Source: an uncultured Flavobacteriaceae bacterium (GTDB lineage: Bacteria > Bacteroidota > Bacteroidia > Flavobacteriales > Flavobacteriaceae). Taken from it: a stretch of 64,000 nt of DNA. The stretch is from positions 372,001-436,000 of the forward strand of contig CAKUPQ010000002.1 in NCBI GenBank assembly GCA_934675205.1, written 5' to 3'. The notes under the pieces are model-generated. The model was not told the origin of the DNA. It ran no database searches and saw nothing but the letters and a program-made list of their open reading frames with translations. Position 1 is the first letter of the stretch, and the number at the start of each line of letters is the position of its first letter. Both the position numbers and the translations under genes were made by a program. Positions 26,701-35,292 of this stretch are shown piece by piece.

Positions 26701-29700
26701 CGGAACCGTAACAGGTATTGCTGCTGTTGCTGAACCACCCGGAGGTAATGTTATAGTAGTTGAAGCTATAATAATATTGCCATTATCAATATCTCTCAAC
26801 CCGATTACTACCTCACCGCCCGCAGCAGTACTTGAATGAACCTCAACATCTATAAGCGTAAAAGATTCTGTTGCTGTAAAAAATAATCCTCCATTTGTCG
26901 TAGAGTTGATATTTTGTGATGGAGCCGGTTGTCCTAATCCTGTGAGCAATCCTCCACCTCCGTCCAAATATACTTCAGAAGCCCAGTATGATGTAGTTTC
27001 AGTCAATACAGGTGTTGTAAAAGTAGCACCTTGTCCTAAATAATTTCCTCCTGTCGGAGTATCATACCAATAAATTTCATCACCATCGCCACTTGCTGTT
27101 GCACTTAGCGTAACTGTACCTTCACCACAAACACTTCCGTCAGTAGTGGTCAGAATTTCAATGGTATCACACAATGTCATGTCGTACACCAATATTTCAA
27201 TTTCTTCCGAAGTCTGACAACCCGTAACGGTATCTGTAGCCGTTACTGTAAAAATTGTATGCTCTGTCGGAGAAACGGTAACAGACGCTCCTGTAAGAGG
27301 AGTACCTCCGTCCCAAGTCCAAACGTATTCGTAGTTACTGTTAGTACTTGAAGCGGTTAATGTAGTACTATCTCCTGCATCTATGGTTGTTTCGGTAGCT
27401 GTTACGTCAATGTCGATTATCTCGTATACTGTTGCTGTTACTTCTTCTCGGTCTGATTCACAAAGAATAGTAGCAGAACTAAAACTAAGTGCTCCGTGGA
27501 AGAATCTAGGGTTTGTAGCTATTCCTGTTGTATATGGATTTTGACCTGAATAACCAACATTTCCTGTACCCCCCGCAGAATTATCTCCTACAAGAAGATT
27601 GATTCCTTCTGAAGAAAATGAGTTAGGTGTACCACTAGCATTATAATAAGTGAAATTTCCTGCACCTGTACCTGTCAATACAAAGCGATAGGTTGTATTG
27701 GCAGGAATTTCAAATTCAATACCTGTAAAAACAGGATAAACTCCATTAGTGGTTCCTGAAGGAGCAACATTCAGAGGTCCGGCTATGCTTACCCATCCGT
27801 TAGCAGCATTAATAATACCCGGAGCTCCTGTAATAGTTGTAGCATTATACCACAGCTGATAGCTCTGATTAGACCCTGCGTCCATATAGAAATCAAGTCC
27901 TTCTAATGTTACAGGTACACTATTGGTATTTTGAACAGCAAAGGTAATTCCTACTCCTGTAGTAGCAGCAAAATAGGTTAGACCTCCTGCTGTATAGTTT
28001 GTTGAAATAGTTCCTCCTACACCTTGCCCGTCAGTCAATACTTCAGCAGCATAGTACGAAGTAGTTGTAGTCAATGCAGGTGTTGTAAAAGGAGAACCTG
28101 TTCCGACTTTATTTCCTCCTGTTGGAGCATCATACCAGAAAATTTGAGAATCTGCTATACCGCTATTCCCTGTAGCTTCTAAGGTAGTAGTAGTTCCAGG
28201 TCCACAAATATTTCCGTCAGTAGTAGTCGCAATTTCGAGGTCATCACACAATCCAACATTAAATGAAAGTATTTCAATTTGTCCTTGAGTCTGACAACCC
28301 GTTACTGTATCGGTAGCTGTTACCGTATAAGTAGTTGAAATTCCAGTTGGTGAAACCGTAACGGATGCCCCTGTTGCAGTACCTCCGTCCCAAGTCCATT
28401 CGTAAGTATAGTTACTATTCATACTTGTAACAGATAGCGTAGTACTATCTCCCGGATTTATTTCTGTGTCAGTAGCCGTTACATCAATGTCTATTATTTC
28501 GTGTACTGTTGCTATTACTTCTTCTCTCTCTGACGCACATATTACATCAACTCCTTCAACAGTAATATTGAAAAAATGATAATATAATGTTGATGTAGTA
28601 GTGGCACTACCGGCACCATTTGTAATTGAACCTACTGTACCTAAAGGATAAGGGAACACCCCTGTCATATAAGCACTTGCTGCCCCTGATTGTTTTACCA
28701 ATCTATAAGTTCCCGGAGGAATATTAAGAAAGTTAAGATTAACGGTGTATAATGCGGGAGCAGCAGCTGTTCCACCTCCCGGAAGTGTGTCGCTATGAGT
28801 CATCAAAACAGAGTTGCCGTTATCAACATCAATAAGTGCATAAGTTACAGCACCTCCGGCAGCTGTCGTACTACGAGCTTCAAAACTTAAAATAGAGGCT
28901 GTCTGATTAAGAACAAATGTAATCCCTCCTGCTGTTGTAGAACCCAAAGTTGTTGGAGATAGGTTACCTTGTCCTGTAAACAGTTCATTGTCAAGAAGTA
29001 CTTCTGCTGCCCAATACGAAGTAGTTTCAGTCAGAAAAGGCGTTTCAAAAGAAGTCCCTTGTCCTACTAAATTTCCACCGAATTCTGCATCATACCAGTA
29101 AATATCATCGCCTAAACCACTTGCTGTAACTGCTAAAGTAGTAATCCCTTCGGCACAAATGCCACCTCCGGTTGCTGAAGTAATATCTAATGTAGCTCCT
29201 AAACACGCAAATGTTTTAAATGTATAAGGTCCTGCCCAAAGAGATGTACCATCAGTAGCTCCGCAATCAGACCTTACATAAAAATCATATTTTGTATTAG
29301 AAGTTAATCCTGTTAAATGATGAGGATTTGTAGTTGTACCTGTTATGGTTGGGGTACCTGTCGGAGTAAAGCCTTGAAGACCCCATTCAATATCCCACGA
29401 AGTAGCACTGTTTACTTCCGTCCACCCTAAATCAGCACTGTCATCTGTGATGTTAGACACATATAGGTTTGTCGGTAGCTGACAAGTAGCAAAAGTTCCT
29501 TCAAACTGAATTTGAGGTAAAATAGCTGTTAATCCCGTTGCTGTTGGGGGAGTAGCAGGATTAGGGTTATCCGCTACCGTATCAGTCCTGTAATAAATTC
29601 CCGAATTTGGAGTCGAAGTATAAGCACTCCAAGTTGGAGCAGAGCTCCAGCCCGCAGTATTTTCATCAATAGCAATTACAATGTTACCGCCTGTATAATT

Positions 29701-30168
29701 AAAAGGAGTAGTAAACGTAATCTCAAACCAATCTCCGGCTACAGGATTAGTAGTAACGACTCCACTAAAAACCTGTGTCAAATTTGCTAAAGGAACCCAA
29801 TCTGTGGTTGAAGTGAACTCTGTTTTGGTAGTATGCCCAATATAGACTGTCCAATCATTCCAAACTGTTACAGTTCCTACGGCAGTAGGTTTGTAACGTA
29901 TTTTAGTTATTGAACCCACACCACCACCACCAAGTCCGTATTCGCTGGCTGTTACAATCTGTTGATTGTAATTGAATGAATAGTTGGCAACAGGAATTGC
30001 TGCTGTCCCGGTAGCTGTTTGTGCTCCCGAACCAATTTGGATTGTTCCCGTTTGTGCCAAAGACATTTGACCAACAAGTAACATCACACAAAACGTCAGC
30101 CATCCCAGCCAGCGTTTTGTTTTCCGTGTTCGATACTCTCCAGTATCGTAAAAAGTTAAGTTGTTCAT
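20779..30168 (-). CDS. Giant modular T9SS-secreted adhesin-like protein (3129 residues)
   Basis: Predicted surface or secreted protein. Approximate order: signal peptide with a long basic N-region (1-40, ending MSLAQ); beta domain (41-226); FN3 (228-318); five tandem modules of about 320-360 residues (from 322, 639, 1000, 1323 and 1636), each an Ig-like unit with IYWYDAPTGG, a variable insert, ESDREEV and, except in the last, a PKD-like unit with WTWDGGTATG; Ig-like unit (1870-1945); FN3 (1945-2035); GEVED domain (2038-2178, VWIDWNNNMVFDAGE); FN3 (2186-2275); MAM/cleaved-adhesin-like domain (2277-2426); FN3 (2433-2515); beta domain (2518-2655); FN3 (2657-2750); second GEVED (2753-2893); two near-identical 76-residue Ig-like repeats (2895-3047); type-A sorting domain (3050-3129, YYPNPVTDMMYL). 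No protease or glycosidase motif was seen. Adhesion is inferred from architecture. Confidence 0.92.
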   Translation of the reverse strand: MNNLTFYDTGEYRTRKTKRWLGWLTFCVMLLVGQMSLAQTGTIQIGSGAQTATGTAAIPVANYSFNYNQQIVTASEYGLGGGGVGSITKIRYKPTAVGTVTVWNDWTVYIGHTTKTEFTSTTDWVPLANLTQVFSGVVTTNPVAGDWFEITFTTPFNYTGGNIVIAIDENTAGWSSAPTWSAYTSTPNSGIYYRTDTVADNPNPATPPTATGLTAILPQIQFEGTFATCQLPTNLYVSNITDDSADLGWTEVNSATSWDIEWGLQGFTPTGTPTITGTTTNPHHLTGLTSNTKYDFYVRSDCGATDGTSLWAGPYTFKTFACLGATLDITSATGGGICAEGITTLAVTASGLGDDIYWYDAEFGGNLVGQGTSFETPFLTETTSYWAAEVLLDNELFTGQGNLSPTTLGSTTAGGITFVLNQTASILSFEARSTTAAGGAVTYALIDVDNGNSVLMTHSDTLPGGGTAAAPALYTVNLNFLNIPPGTYRLVKQSGAASAYMTGVFPYPLGTVGSITNGAGSATTTSTLYYHFFNITVEGVDVICASEREEVIATVHEIIDIDVTATDTEINPGDSTTLSVTSMNSNYTYEWTWDGGTATGASVTVSPTGISTTYTVTATDTVTGCQTQGQIEILSFNVGLCDDLEIATTTDGNICGPGTTTTLEATGNSGIADSQIFWYDAPTGGNKVGTGSPFTTPALTTTTSYYAAEVLTDGQGVGGTISTNYTAGGLTYFAATTGVGITFAVQNTNSVPVTLEGLDFYMDAGSNQSYQLWYNATTITGAPGIINAANGWVSIAGPLNVAPSGTTNGVYPVFTGIEFEIPANTTYRFVLTGTGAGNFTYYNASGTPNSFSSEGINLLVGDNSAGGTGNVGYSGQNPYTTGIATNPRFFHGALSFSSATILCESDREEVTATVYEIIDIDVTATETTIDAGDSTTLTASSTNSNYEYVWTWDGGTPLTGASVTVSPTEHTIFTVTATDTVTGCQTSEEIEILVYDMTLCDTIEILTTTDGSVCGEGTVTLSATASGDGDEIYWYDTPTGGNYLGQGATFTTPVLTETTSYWASEVYLDGGGGLLTGLGQPAPSQNINSTTNGGLFFTATESFTLIDVEVHSSTAAGGEVVIGLRDIDNGNIIIASTTITLPPGGSATAAIPVTVPLNFNITPGNYRLVKESGAGMLYNGATSGGAPGFPYLLSDVGTITGGATVTGTSTLYYFFYNWTISSAEVICESDREEVIATVHDIIGIDVTATETTIDAGDSTTLSVSSTNSNYTYAWTWDGGTATGTSVTVSPTIHTTYTVTATDTVTGCQVSEEIEILVYDLTLCDSIEILTTTDGSICNDGTVTLSATASGNGDEIYWYDAPTGGNLVGQGPTFETPELTETTSYWVSEVYLDSEIFTGQGNTSPTTLGSTTNGGITFVLNQTASILSFEARSTSAAGGAVTYALIDVDNGNSVLMTHNDILPGGGTGAAPVLYTVDLNFYNIPPGNYRLIKQSGAASAYMTGAFPYPLGTVGEVVNGAVSATGTSTLYYHFFNITIEQAATICESDREEVTATVHTIDIAATATTIDPGDSTTLTASSTNPNYTYEWTWDGGTATGASITVSPTDHTTYTVTATDSTDPTCQNSAEITIIVFSTAMCDDLEILSTTDGGICESGTTVLQATASGTGDEIYWYNAPTGGNLVGQGSSFTTPNLTATTSFWASEVLLSEGGGIVNMGPLDPSIGTSSVSNLTNHGMNFTVLTATTLTSVEIFPTAAIGTVGTIEIREGNAAQAGTIVETVSYTTTVMGTLASPVAQTVMLNVTLQPGNYTLTPGIGINLIRNTTGASYPYTSSVAVITGNTFNVNYWYWFYNWQFGSSLVLCESDREEVIATVVPASTTPAPTGDANQLVYAGTTLAGLDVTGTALTWYSDAALANEIPDTTLAYEGTYYVTQTIGYCEGAALAITVTLHCPTPNNLSTGTVTLNSAVLTWLGNGISSDIEWGLEGFTLGTGTEINDVSGTSYLLNGLTSDTFYDFYVRQDCETDGISLWGGPYTFFTGYCVVTSTSTNYGISNFTTTGGVLNINNSSGAGSYSNYTAQSVAQFVGGAPVQFTITSANSTAGMGVWIDWNNNMVFDAGEHIYNSAAYVASGSGSITVPAGTPLGNYRMRVVANFLSTNPTACDNLGSTSAIYGEAEDYTFMVIDPPACMPPIELTADVTATTANLGWTSTGTLFDIKWGLSGFDIDTQGTLIEGASNPYLLSELDPQTTYQYYVRRDCTVDDDGYSLWAGPFTFTTLCVPVSVLNENFDGVTAGTGVLPVCWSKIGTSAAYVNTTSPYSAPNNLYMYKSTNIDNYLVTPYLDNLADNTHWLRFRARTTSTSSTTLTVGYLTDVTDASTFVEIETITFVGTAYPTEDFIIFPWNLPVGAKHIAFRNNTNLRTIYLDDIRWEAAPTCMYPMSLNSSNISASSTILSWAGTGTLYDIEYGLSGFTPGTGTTIPGVSNPYTLTGLTGGATYQFYVRQDCGNNDYSTWSGPHTFIPGTYVGNIPTMLNANPQVDDVACATSFAINVPAGQQIASLSVQYVMTSANPAYTSHQRSVLYSSTLGMGEATVALPVGGEDFPGVIYYNRTVDFANGATGTVEFELKAWRTTGGTGCGTTLVFVEDGTWSLNATFEDIPSCPNPPADLDYTNITEDSVDLVWTSEETGTFQVKWGNVGFNIETEGTEISDIDAFSYTLSGLDSSIQYDFYVRRDCSTDDEDDFGEWVGPVRFNSGHCIPYATQGFYFTLFNTTNAVENVTYSYPGPALGTGYVNSTTMIITEDAGETFNFTSNYVGGASGLRIWVDWNNDFIFEDDEQVFFLAGGTGTKSGTITIPVGTPGGDYRMRVRAEQGATTTPPACGLITQGEALDFTLRVSCDEMATPTGLTTQQFTVGETLADLDVTGDNLVWYADEDLTIVLDPSTELVDATTYYVVSTNGDCMSEPLAVTAEDICSGFAAPTGDSTQQFEAGETLADLDVTGTGLVWYADEDLTIVLDPSTELVDATTYYVVSTNTDCQSDYLTVTVEQTSGVADFNNFGFRYYPNPVTDMMYLSANTPISNVTVINMLGQEVNVPANSDNTRLDMSGLPTGNYLIKVTIEGVSKMLKVVKK
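21080..21366. repeat. Recent 228-bp tandem duplication inside the adhesin gene
   Basis: The 59 bases at 21080-21138 are identical to those at 21308-21366. The offset of 228 bp is exactly 76 codons, so frame is kept. Flanking sequence is also similar but diverged. Confidence 0.92.
25560..25990. repeat. Variable insert of adhesin module 4, paralogous to 28557-28990
   Basis: Encodes the same roughly 140-residue insert as module 1 (ITFVLNQTASILSFEARST, YALIDVDNGNSVLMTH). The two proteins are nearly identical, while the DNA differs at many third positions. Modules 2, 3 and 5 carry different inserts. Confidence 0.85.
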
Positions 30169-30383
30169 AATTATAAAATATAAATAGTTAAAAAAGTTGT
30201 CTAAATTAACGTTTTTTTATGAGTTGTCAAAAAAAAAATATTTTTTTATTTTTAATTCATTTTAAAAACCTATATAAAAAATATTTAATTCTTTTAAATT
30301 GTGTTAAATATTTAGGTATTGTTGGTTTATGTTAAAATGTGTGTTTAGTCATCAATTCTATTTTTTTATAGTATATATCAAAA

Positions 30384-30415
30384 AAAAGTGCCTTCTAAAC
30401 AGAAGGCACTTTTTC
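30384..30415 (-). terminator. Terminator of the 88-residue helical protein gene
   Basis: Stem GTGCCTTCT/AGAAGGCAC with an AAAC loop and flanking A/T runs, just downstream of the stop at 30436. Confidence 0.88.
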
Positions 30416-30435
30416 ATAACTTTTTAAGTTAATTT

Positions 30436-30702
30436 TTATAAGCTGTTAATTTTTTCAATCAACCCTTTAGCTTTAGTTTCCAATTCTTGGTTGATTTGTT
30501 TAAAATGAGCTTTTTTGTTTTCAACTCCTCTGATGTTTACTTTAGTAATCAAATCATCAAAAGTTGCGATTGCTTCATCTACGATTGCATCAGTTGCTTC
30601 TGTTGGTTTTCCGCCTTTTGCAATTTCAGCAATATAAGTTGCCTCAATAATATCCCCTAACACGTAGTTGATGTCTTTTTTTAAATTTCTTTTACTTGCC
30701 AT
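30436..30702 (-). CDS. Small conserved helical protein, unknown function
   Basis: 88 residues, rich in Lys, Glu, Ala and Ile, apparently all-helical: KKDINYVLGDIIEATYIAEI, a linker with KGGKPTEATD, then IVDEAIATFDDLITKVN and ENKKAHFKQINQELE. No Cys or Trp, no signal peptide, no membrane segment. The basic start MASKRNLKK gives a weak resemblance to nucleoid or ribosome-associated small proteins, but no such motif is evident. It resembles hypothetical proteins of other flavobacteria as far as I recall. Ends on a strong terminator. Possibly cotranscribed with ahcY upstream (gap 84 bases containing an inverted repeat). Confidence 0.8.
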   Translation of the reverse strand: MASKRNLKKDINYVLGDIIEATYIAEIAKGGKPTEATDAIVDEAIATFDDLITKVNIRGVENKKAHFKQINQELETKAKGLIEKINSL

Positions 30703-30720
30703 TTTCTTTTTTATTTACTT

Positions 30721-30778
30721 GTTGAATCGTTTATTTGTTTATTTGTTGAATCGATTAAACGATTTCACGATTCAACAA
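30721..30778. repeat. Inverted repeat between ahcY and the 88-residue protein gene
   Basis: TTGTTGAATCG at 30743-30753 pairs with CGATTCAACAA at 30768-30778. An additional direct copy of GTTGAATCG is at 30721-30729. No T-run adjoins the stem. Confidence 0.75.
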
Positions 30779-30786
30779 ATCAACGG

Positions 30787-32103
30787 TTAATATCTATAAT
30801 ATTCCGGTTTGAAAGGACCTTGTACTTCCACTCCGATATATTTTGCCTGCTCTTCCGAAAGTGTTTCCAATTCCACCCCGATTTTAGCCAAATGCAGTTG
30901 AGCTACTTTTTCGTCCAAATGTTTCGGAAGCGTATAAACTTCGTTTTTGTAACTTTCGGAATTTGTCCAAAGTTCGATTTGAGCCAAAGTCTGATTCGTA
31001 AACGAATTACTCATCACAAAACTCGGGTGCCCTGTTGCACAACCAAGATTTACCAAACGTCCTTCTGCCAAAATTATAATGTCTTTTCCATTAATATTGT
31101 ATTTATCAACTTGAGGTTTGATTTCGATTTTTGAAGCACCGTGATTTTTGTTTAGCCAAGCCATATCAATTTCGTTGTCGAAATGTCCGATGTTACAAAC
31201 GATTGTTTTGTCTTTCATCTTCTCGAAATGACGTCCTACTACAATATCTTTGTTTCCTGTTGTGGTAATGATAATATCAGCATTGGAAACAACAGTGTCT
31301 AATTTTTTCACTTCAAATCCATCCATTGCAGCTTGCAGGGCACAAATCGGGTCAATTTCGGTAACTGTTACGATACTTCCGGCTCCTCTAAACGAAGCTG
31401 CGGTTCCTTTTCCTACGTCTCCATAACCGCAAACAACCACTCTTTTTCCTGCCAACATTACGTCCGTAGCTCTGCGAACTGCATCAACAGCTGATTCTTT
31501 ACAACCATATTTATTGTCGAATTTTGATTTAGTAACCGAATCATTCACATTAATGGCAGGCATCGGAAGTGTTCCGTTTTTCATTCTTTCGTAAAGACGA
31601 TGAACTCCTGTTGTAGTTTCTTCCGAAAGTCCTTTGATTCCCGAAATGAGTTCAGGGTATTTGTCCAAAACCATATTGGTTAAATCTCCTCCGTCATCTA
31701 AAATCATATTCAGAGGTTTTCTGTCTTCTCCAAAGAAAAGTGTTTGCTCAATACACCAATCAAACTCTTCTTCATTCATTCCTTTCCACGCATAAACCGA
31801 AATTCCTGCTTTGGCAATCGCAGCAGCTGCTTGGTCTTGCGTAGAAAAAATATTACATGAACTCCAAGTAACTTCTGCCCCGAGTTCGATAAGCGTTTCA
31901 ATAAGAACAGCTGTTTGGATTGTCATGTGCAAACAACCTGCAATTCTTGCTCCTTTAAGCGGTTTAGAAGCTCCGTATTCTTTGCGAAGTGCCATAAGAC
32001 CCGGCATTTCGGCTTCTGCTAATTCAATTTCTTTCCGTCCCCAATCTGCAAGGGAAATGTCTTTTACTTTAAAAGCCACATAAGGCGAAGTCTGTACACT
32101 CAT
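30787..32103 (-). CDS. ahcY: S-adenosylhomocysteine hydrolase
   Basis: Splits S-adenosylhomocysteine into adenosine and homocysteine, relieving product inhibition of methyltransferases; NAD-dependent and cytoplasmic. 438 residues from the ATG at 32101-32103. Substrate-domain motifs [16 protein letters not shown] and [16 protein letters not shown] are near the N-terminus. The NAD site GYGDVGKG is at about 225-232, and the C-terminus ends FKPEYYRY as in the family. A six-residue longer reading from the TTG at 32119-32121 is rejected because that TTG is part of the -7 box. Confidence 0.97.
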   Translation of the reverse strand: MSVQTSPYVAFKVKDISLADWGRKEIELAEAEMPGLMALRKEYGASKPLKGARIAGCLHMTIQTAVLIETLIELGAEVTWSSCNIFSTQDQAAAAIAKAGISVYAWKGMNEEEFDWCIEQTLFFGEDRKPLNMILDDGGDLTNMVLDKYPELISGIKGLSEETTTGVHRLYERMKNGTLPMPAINVNDSVTKSKFDNKYGCKESAVDAVRRATDVMLAGKRVVVCGYGDVGKGTAASFRGAGSIVTVTEIDPICALQAAMDGFEVKKLDTVVSNADIIITTTGNKDIVVGRHFEKMKDKTIVCNIGHFDNEIDMAWLNKNHGASKIEIKPQVDKYNINGKDIIILAEGRLVNLGCATGHPSFVMSNSFTNQTLAQIELWTNSESYKNEVYTLPKHLDEKVAQLHLAKIGVELETLSEEQAKYIGVEVQGPFKPEYYRY

Positions 32104-32118
32104 TTTTAAAAATTTTTG

Positions 32119-32126
32119 CAAAGATA
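32119..32126 (-). promoter_or_regulatory. -7 promoter element of ahcY
   Basis: Minus-strand TATCTTTG, 15 bases upstream of the chosen ATG. It overlaps an in-frame TTG. Confidence 0.7.
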
Positions 32127-32225
32127 TGATTTTTTGTATGAATTTGAAAACTCTGTGTAGCTCTGCGTAACAGCTAATTATATCGCAAAGTTACACAAAG
32201 AGCCCCGAAGTAGAAAGCAGTTACT

Positions 32226-32319
32226 GTCATTGCGAACGGGCGAAGTGCAACGGAGCGAAGTGTGGCAATCTTAATCATCAATTGTTATTCAAAAAGATTG
32301 CTTCGTTCCTCGCAATGAC
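32226..32319. repeat. Long quasi-palindromic interspersed repeat, copy 3
   Basis: 94 bp from GTCATTGCGAACGGG to TTCCTCGCAATGAC. It contains GTGTGGCAATCTT and AGATTGCTTCG around an AT-rich centre, in the same orientation as copy 1. It fills most of the gap between ahcY and recF. Confidence 0.9.
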
Positions 32320-32338
32320 GGAACTTTTGGCTAATGCC

Positions 32339-33418
32339 TTATAACCTAAACACTTTATAAAGTTGATTCGTTTGCTTAATCACATTTTCGGTACGTTCTT
32401 CGTCTGTATCGGAGATAAATATCTGTCCGAAAGTATTTTGATTGACCAAATCAATGATTTTTCCAACTCTGAATTTGTCCAATTTATCGAAAATATCATC
32501 AAAAAGCAATATTGGTTTTTCGTTGTTTTTTTGCTTTACAAATTCAAATTGAGCCAATTTAAGGGCAATCAAAAATGATTTTTGCTGTCCTTGAGAACCG
32601 AATTTTTTAATCGGATAAGTGTTGATTTCAAACGATAAATCGTCTTTGTGAATCCCGACTGATGTATATTGAACAGCTCTGTCTTTTTGGATATTTTCCT
32701 GTAAAAGCAAAAGCAAATCTTTGTCGAATAATTGACTTTCGTAAACTAAATTTACCTGTTCGTTATTCTCCGAAATTATCGAATAATATTTATGAAAAAT
32801 AGGAGTGAAGTCCGTTAGAAATGCTGCCCGTTTCTGATGAATGAAATTCCCTAAAACATTCAGCTGTTCGTCATAAATCGAAAGCGTATCATTGTCAAAA
32901 ACCCCATTGATTGCAAAATATTTCAAAAGTGAATTTCTTTGAGTGATAACTTTTTGATATTTAATGAGTTGGTTTAGATATTCGGAGTTAAGTTGAGAAA
33001 TAATCTGGTCAATAAATTTTCGTCTGATTTCACTTCCTTCCGAGATTAAATCACTATCAGACGGAGAAATAATCACAAGCGGAATAAATCCGATATGTTC
33101 AGAGAATTTTTCGTATGCTTTTCCGTTTTTTTTGAGGACTTTTTTCTGATTTTTTTTCAGACTGCAAACGATTTGATGTGCTCGGTCTTCTTTTAGAAAT
33201 TCTCCGTCAATCACAAAAAAATCTTCGTTGTGCTTTATATTCTGACTTCCAATCGAATTAAAATAACTTTTTCCGTAAGCCAAATGATAAATACTATCCA
33301 GAATATTGGTTTTTCCGATTCCGTTTCGTCCTGTAAAGCAGTTGATTTTAGCTTCAAAATCAAAGCTGATTTCGGAAAAATTCTTATAATTCAGTAGATG
33401 AAGTTTTTGTAATTGCAT
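32339..33418 (-). CDS. recF: DNA replication and repair protein RecF
   Basis: SMC-like ATPase that loads RecA at gaps with RecO and RecR. 359 residues, typical length. Walker [10 protein letters not shown] (30-38), ABC-like signature region near [19 protein letters not shown], and Walker [14 protein letters not shown]. The N-terminus [14 protein letters not shown] is characteristic. Unusually, the -7 box is only four bases before the start codon, so the mRNA would have almost no leader. Confidence 0.95.
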   Translation of the reverse strand: MQLQKLHLLNYKNFSEISFDFEAKINCFTGRNGIGKTNILDSIYHLAYGKSYFNSIGSQNIKHNEDFFVIDGEFLKEDRAHQIVCSLKKNQKKVLKKNGKAYEKFSEHIGFIPLVIISPSDSDLISEGSEIRRKFIDQIISQLNSEYLNQLIKYQKVITQRNSLLKYFAINGVFDNDTLSIYDEQLNVLGNFIHQKRAAFLTDFTPIFHKYYSIISENNEQVNLVYESQLFDKDLLLLLQENIQKDRAVQYTSVGIHKDDLSFEINTYPIKKFGSQGQQKSFLIALKLAQFEFVKQKNNEKPILLFDDIFDKLDKFRVGKIIDLVNQNTFGQIFISDTDEERTENVIKQTNQLYKVFRL

Positions 33419-33422
33419 TTGG

Positions 33423-33430
33423 CAAAAATA
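33423..33430 (-). promoter_or_regulatory. -7 promoter element of recF, nearly touching the start codon
   Basis: Minus-strand TATTTTTG ends four bases before the recF ATG. If used, transcription would start at or next to the initiation codon. Confidence 0.5.
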
Positions 33431-33508
33431 AGCCTTAAAATTTGAATGATGAAAAACTATACTTCAATTTTTTTTCTAAAAAAAATAAGCCTTTACATTT
33501 TAAATGTT

Positions 33509-33516
33509 TACTTTTG
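33509..33516 (+). promoter_or_regulatory. -7 promoter element of pckA
   Basis: TACTTTTG, 35 bases upstream of the pckA ATG. Confidence 0.65.
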
Positions 33517-33551
33517 TCGGAAATTTTTAAAACACACAATTAATATAAATA

Positions 33552-35150
33552 ATGGATATGCATACCAATTTCACGAAAACGATTTCGTTAGAAGGTTTAG
33601 GAATTAAGAATGCTAAAATCAATTATCAGCTTTCTCCTGAACAATTACACAAAATAACTATTGAAAAAGGTCAGGGAATCGAAAGCTCGACAGGAGCTTT
33701 AGCTGTAAATACAGGAAAATTTACAGGACGTTCTCCACAAGACAGATTTATCGTAAAAGACTCAATTACCGAAGACAAAGTTTGGTGGGGAAATGTAAAT
33801 ATTCCGTTTGATTCAGATAAATTCGAGAAGCTGTTAAACAAAGTAACCGCTTATTTATCGGATAAGGAAATTTATGTTCGGGACAGCTATGTTTGTTCTG
33901 AAGACAAATACAGAATGAATGTAAGAGCAATTACAGAAACAGCTTGGTCAAATCTTTTCTGTTACAATATGTTTTTGCGTCCGACTGAATCAGAGTTGGA
34001 AAATTACACAACGGAATGGCACGTAATCTGTGCTCCGGGATTTTATGCGAATCCTGCGGAAGACGGAACTCGTCAGGAGAATTTCGCTATTCTTGATTTT
34101 ACCCGAAAAATCGCTTTGATTGGAGGAACAGGTTATACAGGAGAAATAAAAAAAGGAATTTTCTCTGCACTTAACTTTATTCTTCCGGTGTTTAAAAATA
34201 CGTTCCCGATGCATTGTAGTGCAAACGTTGGGAATGACGGAGATACCGCTATTTTCTTCGGACTTTCGGGAACGGGGAAAACAACACTTTCGGCTGATCC
34301 AAGCAGAAAACTGATTGGAGATGACGAACACGGTTGGACTTCCGAAAATACAGTTTTTAACTTTGAAGGAGGTTGTTATGCCAAGGTAATCAACCTGAGT
34401 GCAGAAGGAGAACCTGATATTTTTAATGCTATCAAAAAAGGAGCTTTGCTCGAAAACGTAGTTTTCAAAAACGGAAACGAAGTAGATTTTGAAGATGATT
34501 CGATTACTCCGAATACTCGTGTGAGTTATCCAATCGAATACATTAATAATATTCAACCGAATTCTATCGGGAAAAATCCTAAAAATATTTTCTTCCTGAC
34601 AGCTGATGCTTTTGGAGTATTGCCTCCGGTTTCAAAACTTACTCCGGGTCAGGCAGCTTTCCATTTTATTTCAGGATATACGGCTAAAGTAGCAGGAACA
34701 GAAGCAGGAATCAACGAGCCTCAACCGAACTTCTCCACTTGTTTCGGAGCTCCGTTTATGCCTTTGCATCCGACAAAATATGCAGAAATGCTATCTGCCA
34801 AAATGAAAGAAAGCGGAGTAAATGTTTGGCTTGTCAACACCGGTTGGACAGGAGGTGCGTACGGGACAGGTAGTAGAATGAAACTAAAGTACACTCGTGC
34901 GATGATTACTGCGGCTCTTGAAGGAAAATTAAACAACGTTGAGTTTGCCAATCACGAAATTTTCGGAATTGCAGTTCCTCAATCTGTTCCTGAAGTTCCG
35001 TCAGAAATATTGAATCCGAGAAATACGTGGGCAGATACAGCAGCTTATGATGCAAAAGCAAGAGAATTGGCTCAATCGTTCAGAACAAACTTTAAAAAGT
35101 TTGAAGAATTTGCCAATGAAGAAATTCTTTCGGGAATGCCTAATGGCTAA
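33552..35150 (+). CDS. pckA: ATP-dependent phosphoenolpyruvate carboxykinase
   Basis: Converts oxaloacetate and ATP to PEP, CO2 and ADP; the entry step of gluconeogenesis. 532 residues, typical for the ATP type. Kinase-1a loop GLSGTGKTTLSAD (237-249), metal-binding GDDEHGW just after, and the substrate site RSPQDRFIVKD near residue 58. ATG codons at 33552 and 33558 are both possible starts. The gene has its own promoter and a terminator, and complements the pyruvate carboxylase gene further on. Confidence 0.97.
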   Translation: MDMHTNFTKTISLEGLGIKNAKINYQLSPEQLHKITIEKGQGIESSTGALAVNTGKFTGRSPQDRFIVKDSITEDKVWWGNVNIPFDSDKFEKLLNKVTAYLSDKEIYVRDSYVCSEDKYRMNVRAITETAWSNLFCYNMFLRPTESELENYTTEWHVICAPGFYANPAEDGTRQENFAILDFTRKIALIGGTGYTGEIKKGIFSALNFILPVFKNTFPMHCSANVGNDGDTAIFFGLSGTGKTTLSADPSRKLIGDDEHGWTSENTVFNFEGGCYAKVINLSAEGEPDIFNAIKKGALLENVVFKNGNEVDFEDDSITPNTRVSYPIEYINNIQPNSIGKNPKNIFFLTADAFGVLPPVSKLTPGQAAFHFISGYTAKVAGTEAGINEPQPNFSTCFGAPFMPLHPTKYAEMLSAKMKESGVNVWLVNTGWTGGAYGTGSRMKLKYTRAMITAALEGKLNNVEFANHEIFGIAVPQSVPEVPSEILNPRNTWADTAAYDAKARELAQSFRTNFKKFEEFANEEILSGMPNG

Positions 35151-35154
35151 TTAA

Positions 35155-35188
35155 AGTTATAAAGTTACGAGGTTATGAAGTTATAGAG
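35155..35188. repeat. Four-unit 8-bp array after pckA
   Basis: AGTTATAA, AGTTACGA, GGTTATGA, AGTTATAG in exact 8-bp register between the pckA stop and its terminator. Confidence 0.75.
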
Positions 35189-35207
35189 CTTAAAACCTCA
35201 TTTAAAC

Positions 35208-35241
35208 AAAAAAACTCATCTTGTTACAGATGAGTTTTTTT
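35208..35241. terminator. Bidirectional terminator between pckA and cdd
   Basis: Stem ACTCATC/GATGAGT with an eight-base loop, flanked by A and T runs. Confidence 0.85.
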
Positions 35242-35292
35242 GTGTCAAATATTGGATAACAGAAATTTATCATTTCCACTAATCATTAACCA

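Noticed and set aside
25200..29210. CRISPR-like impression from recurrent blocks
   Set aside because: The blocks are protein modules of about 1 kb in one open reading frame; there are no short identical repeats with spacers.
33990..34556. 188-codon minus-strand open frame inside pckA
   Set aside because: Antisense shadow of a conserved enzyme, with no recognisable domain.
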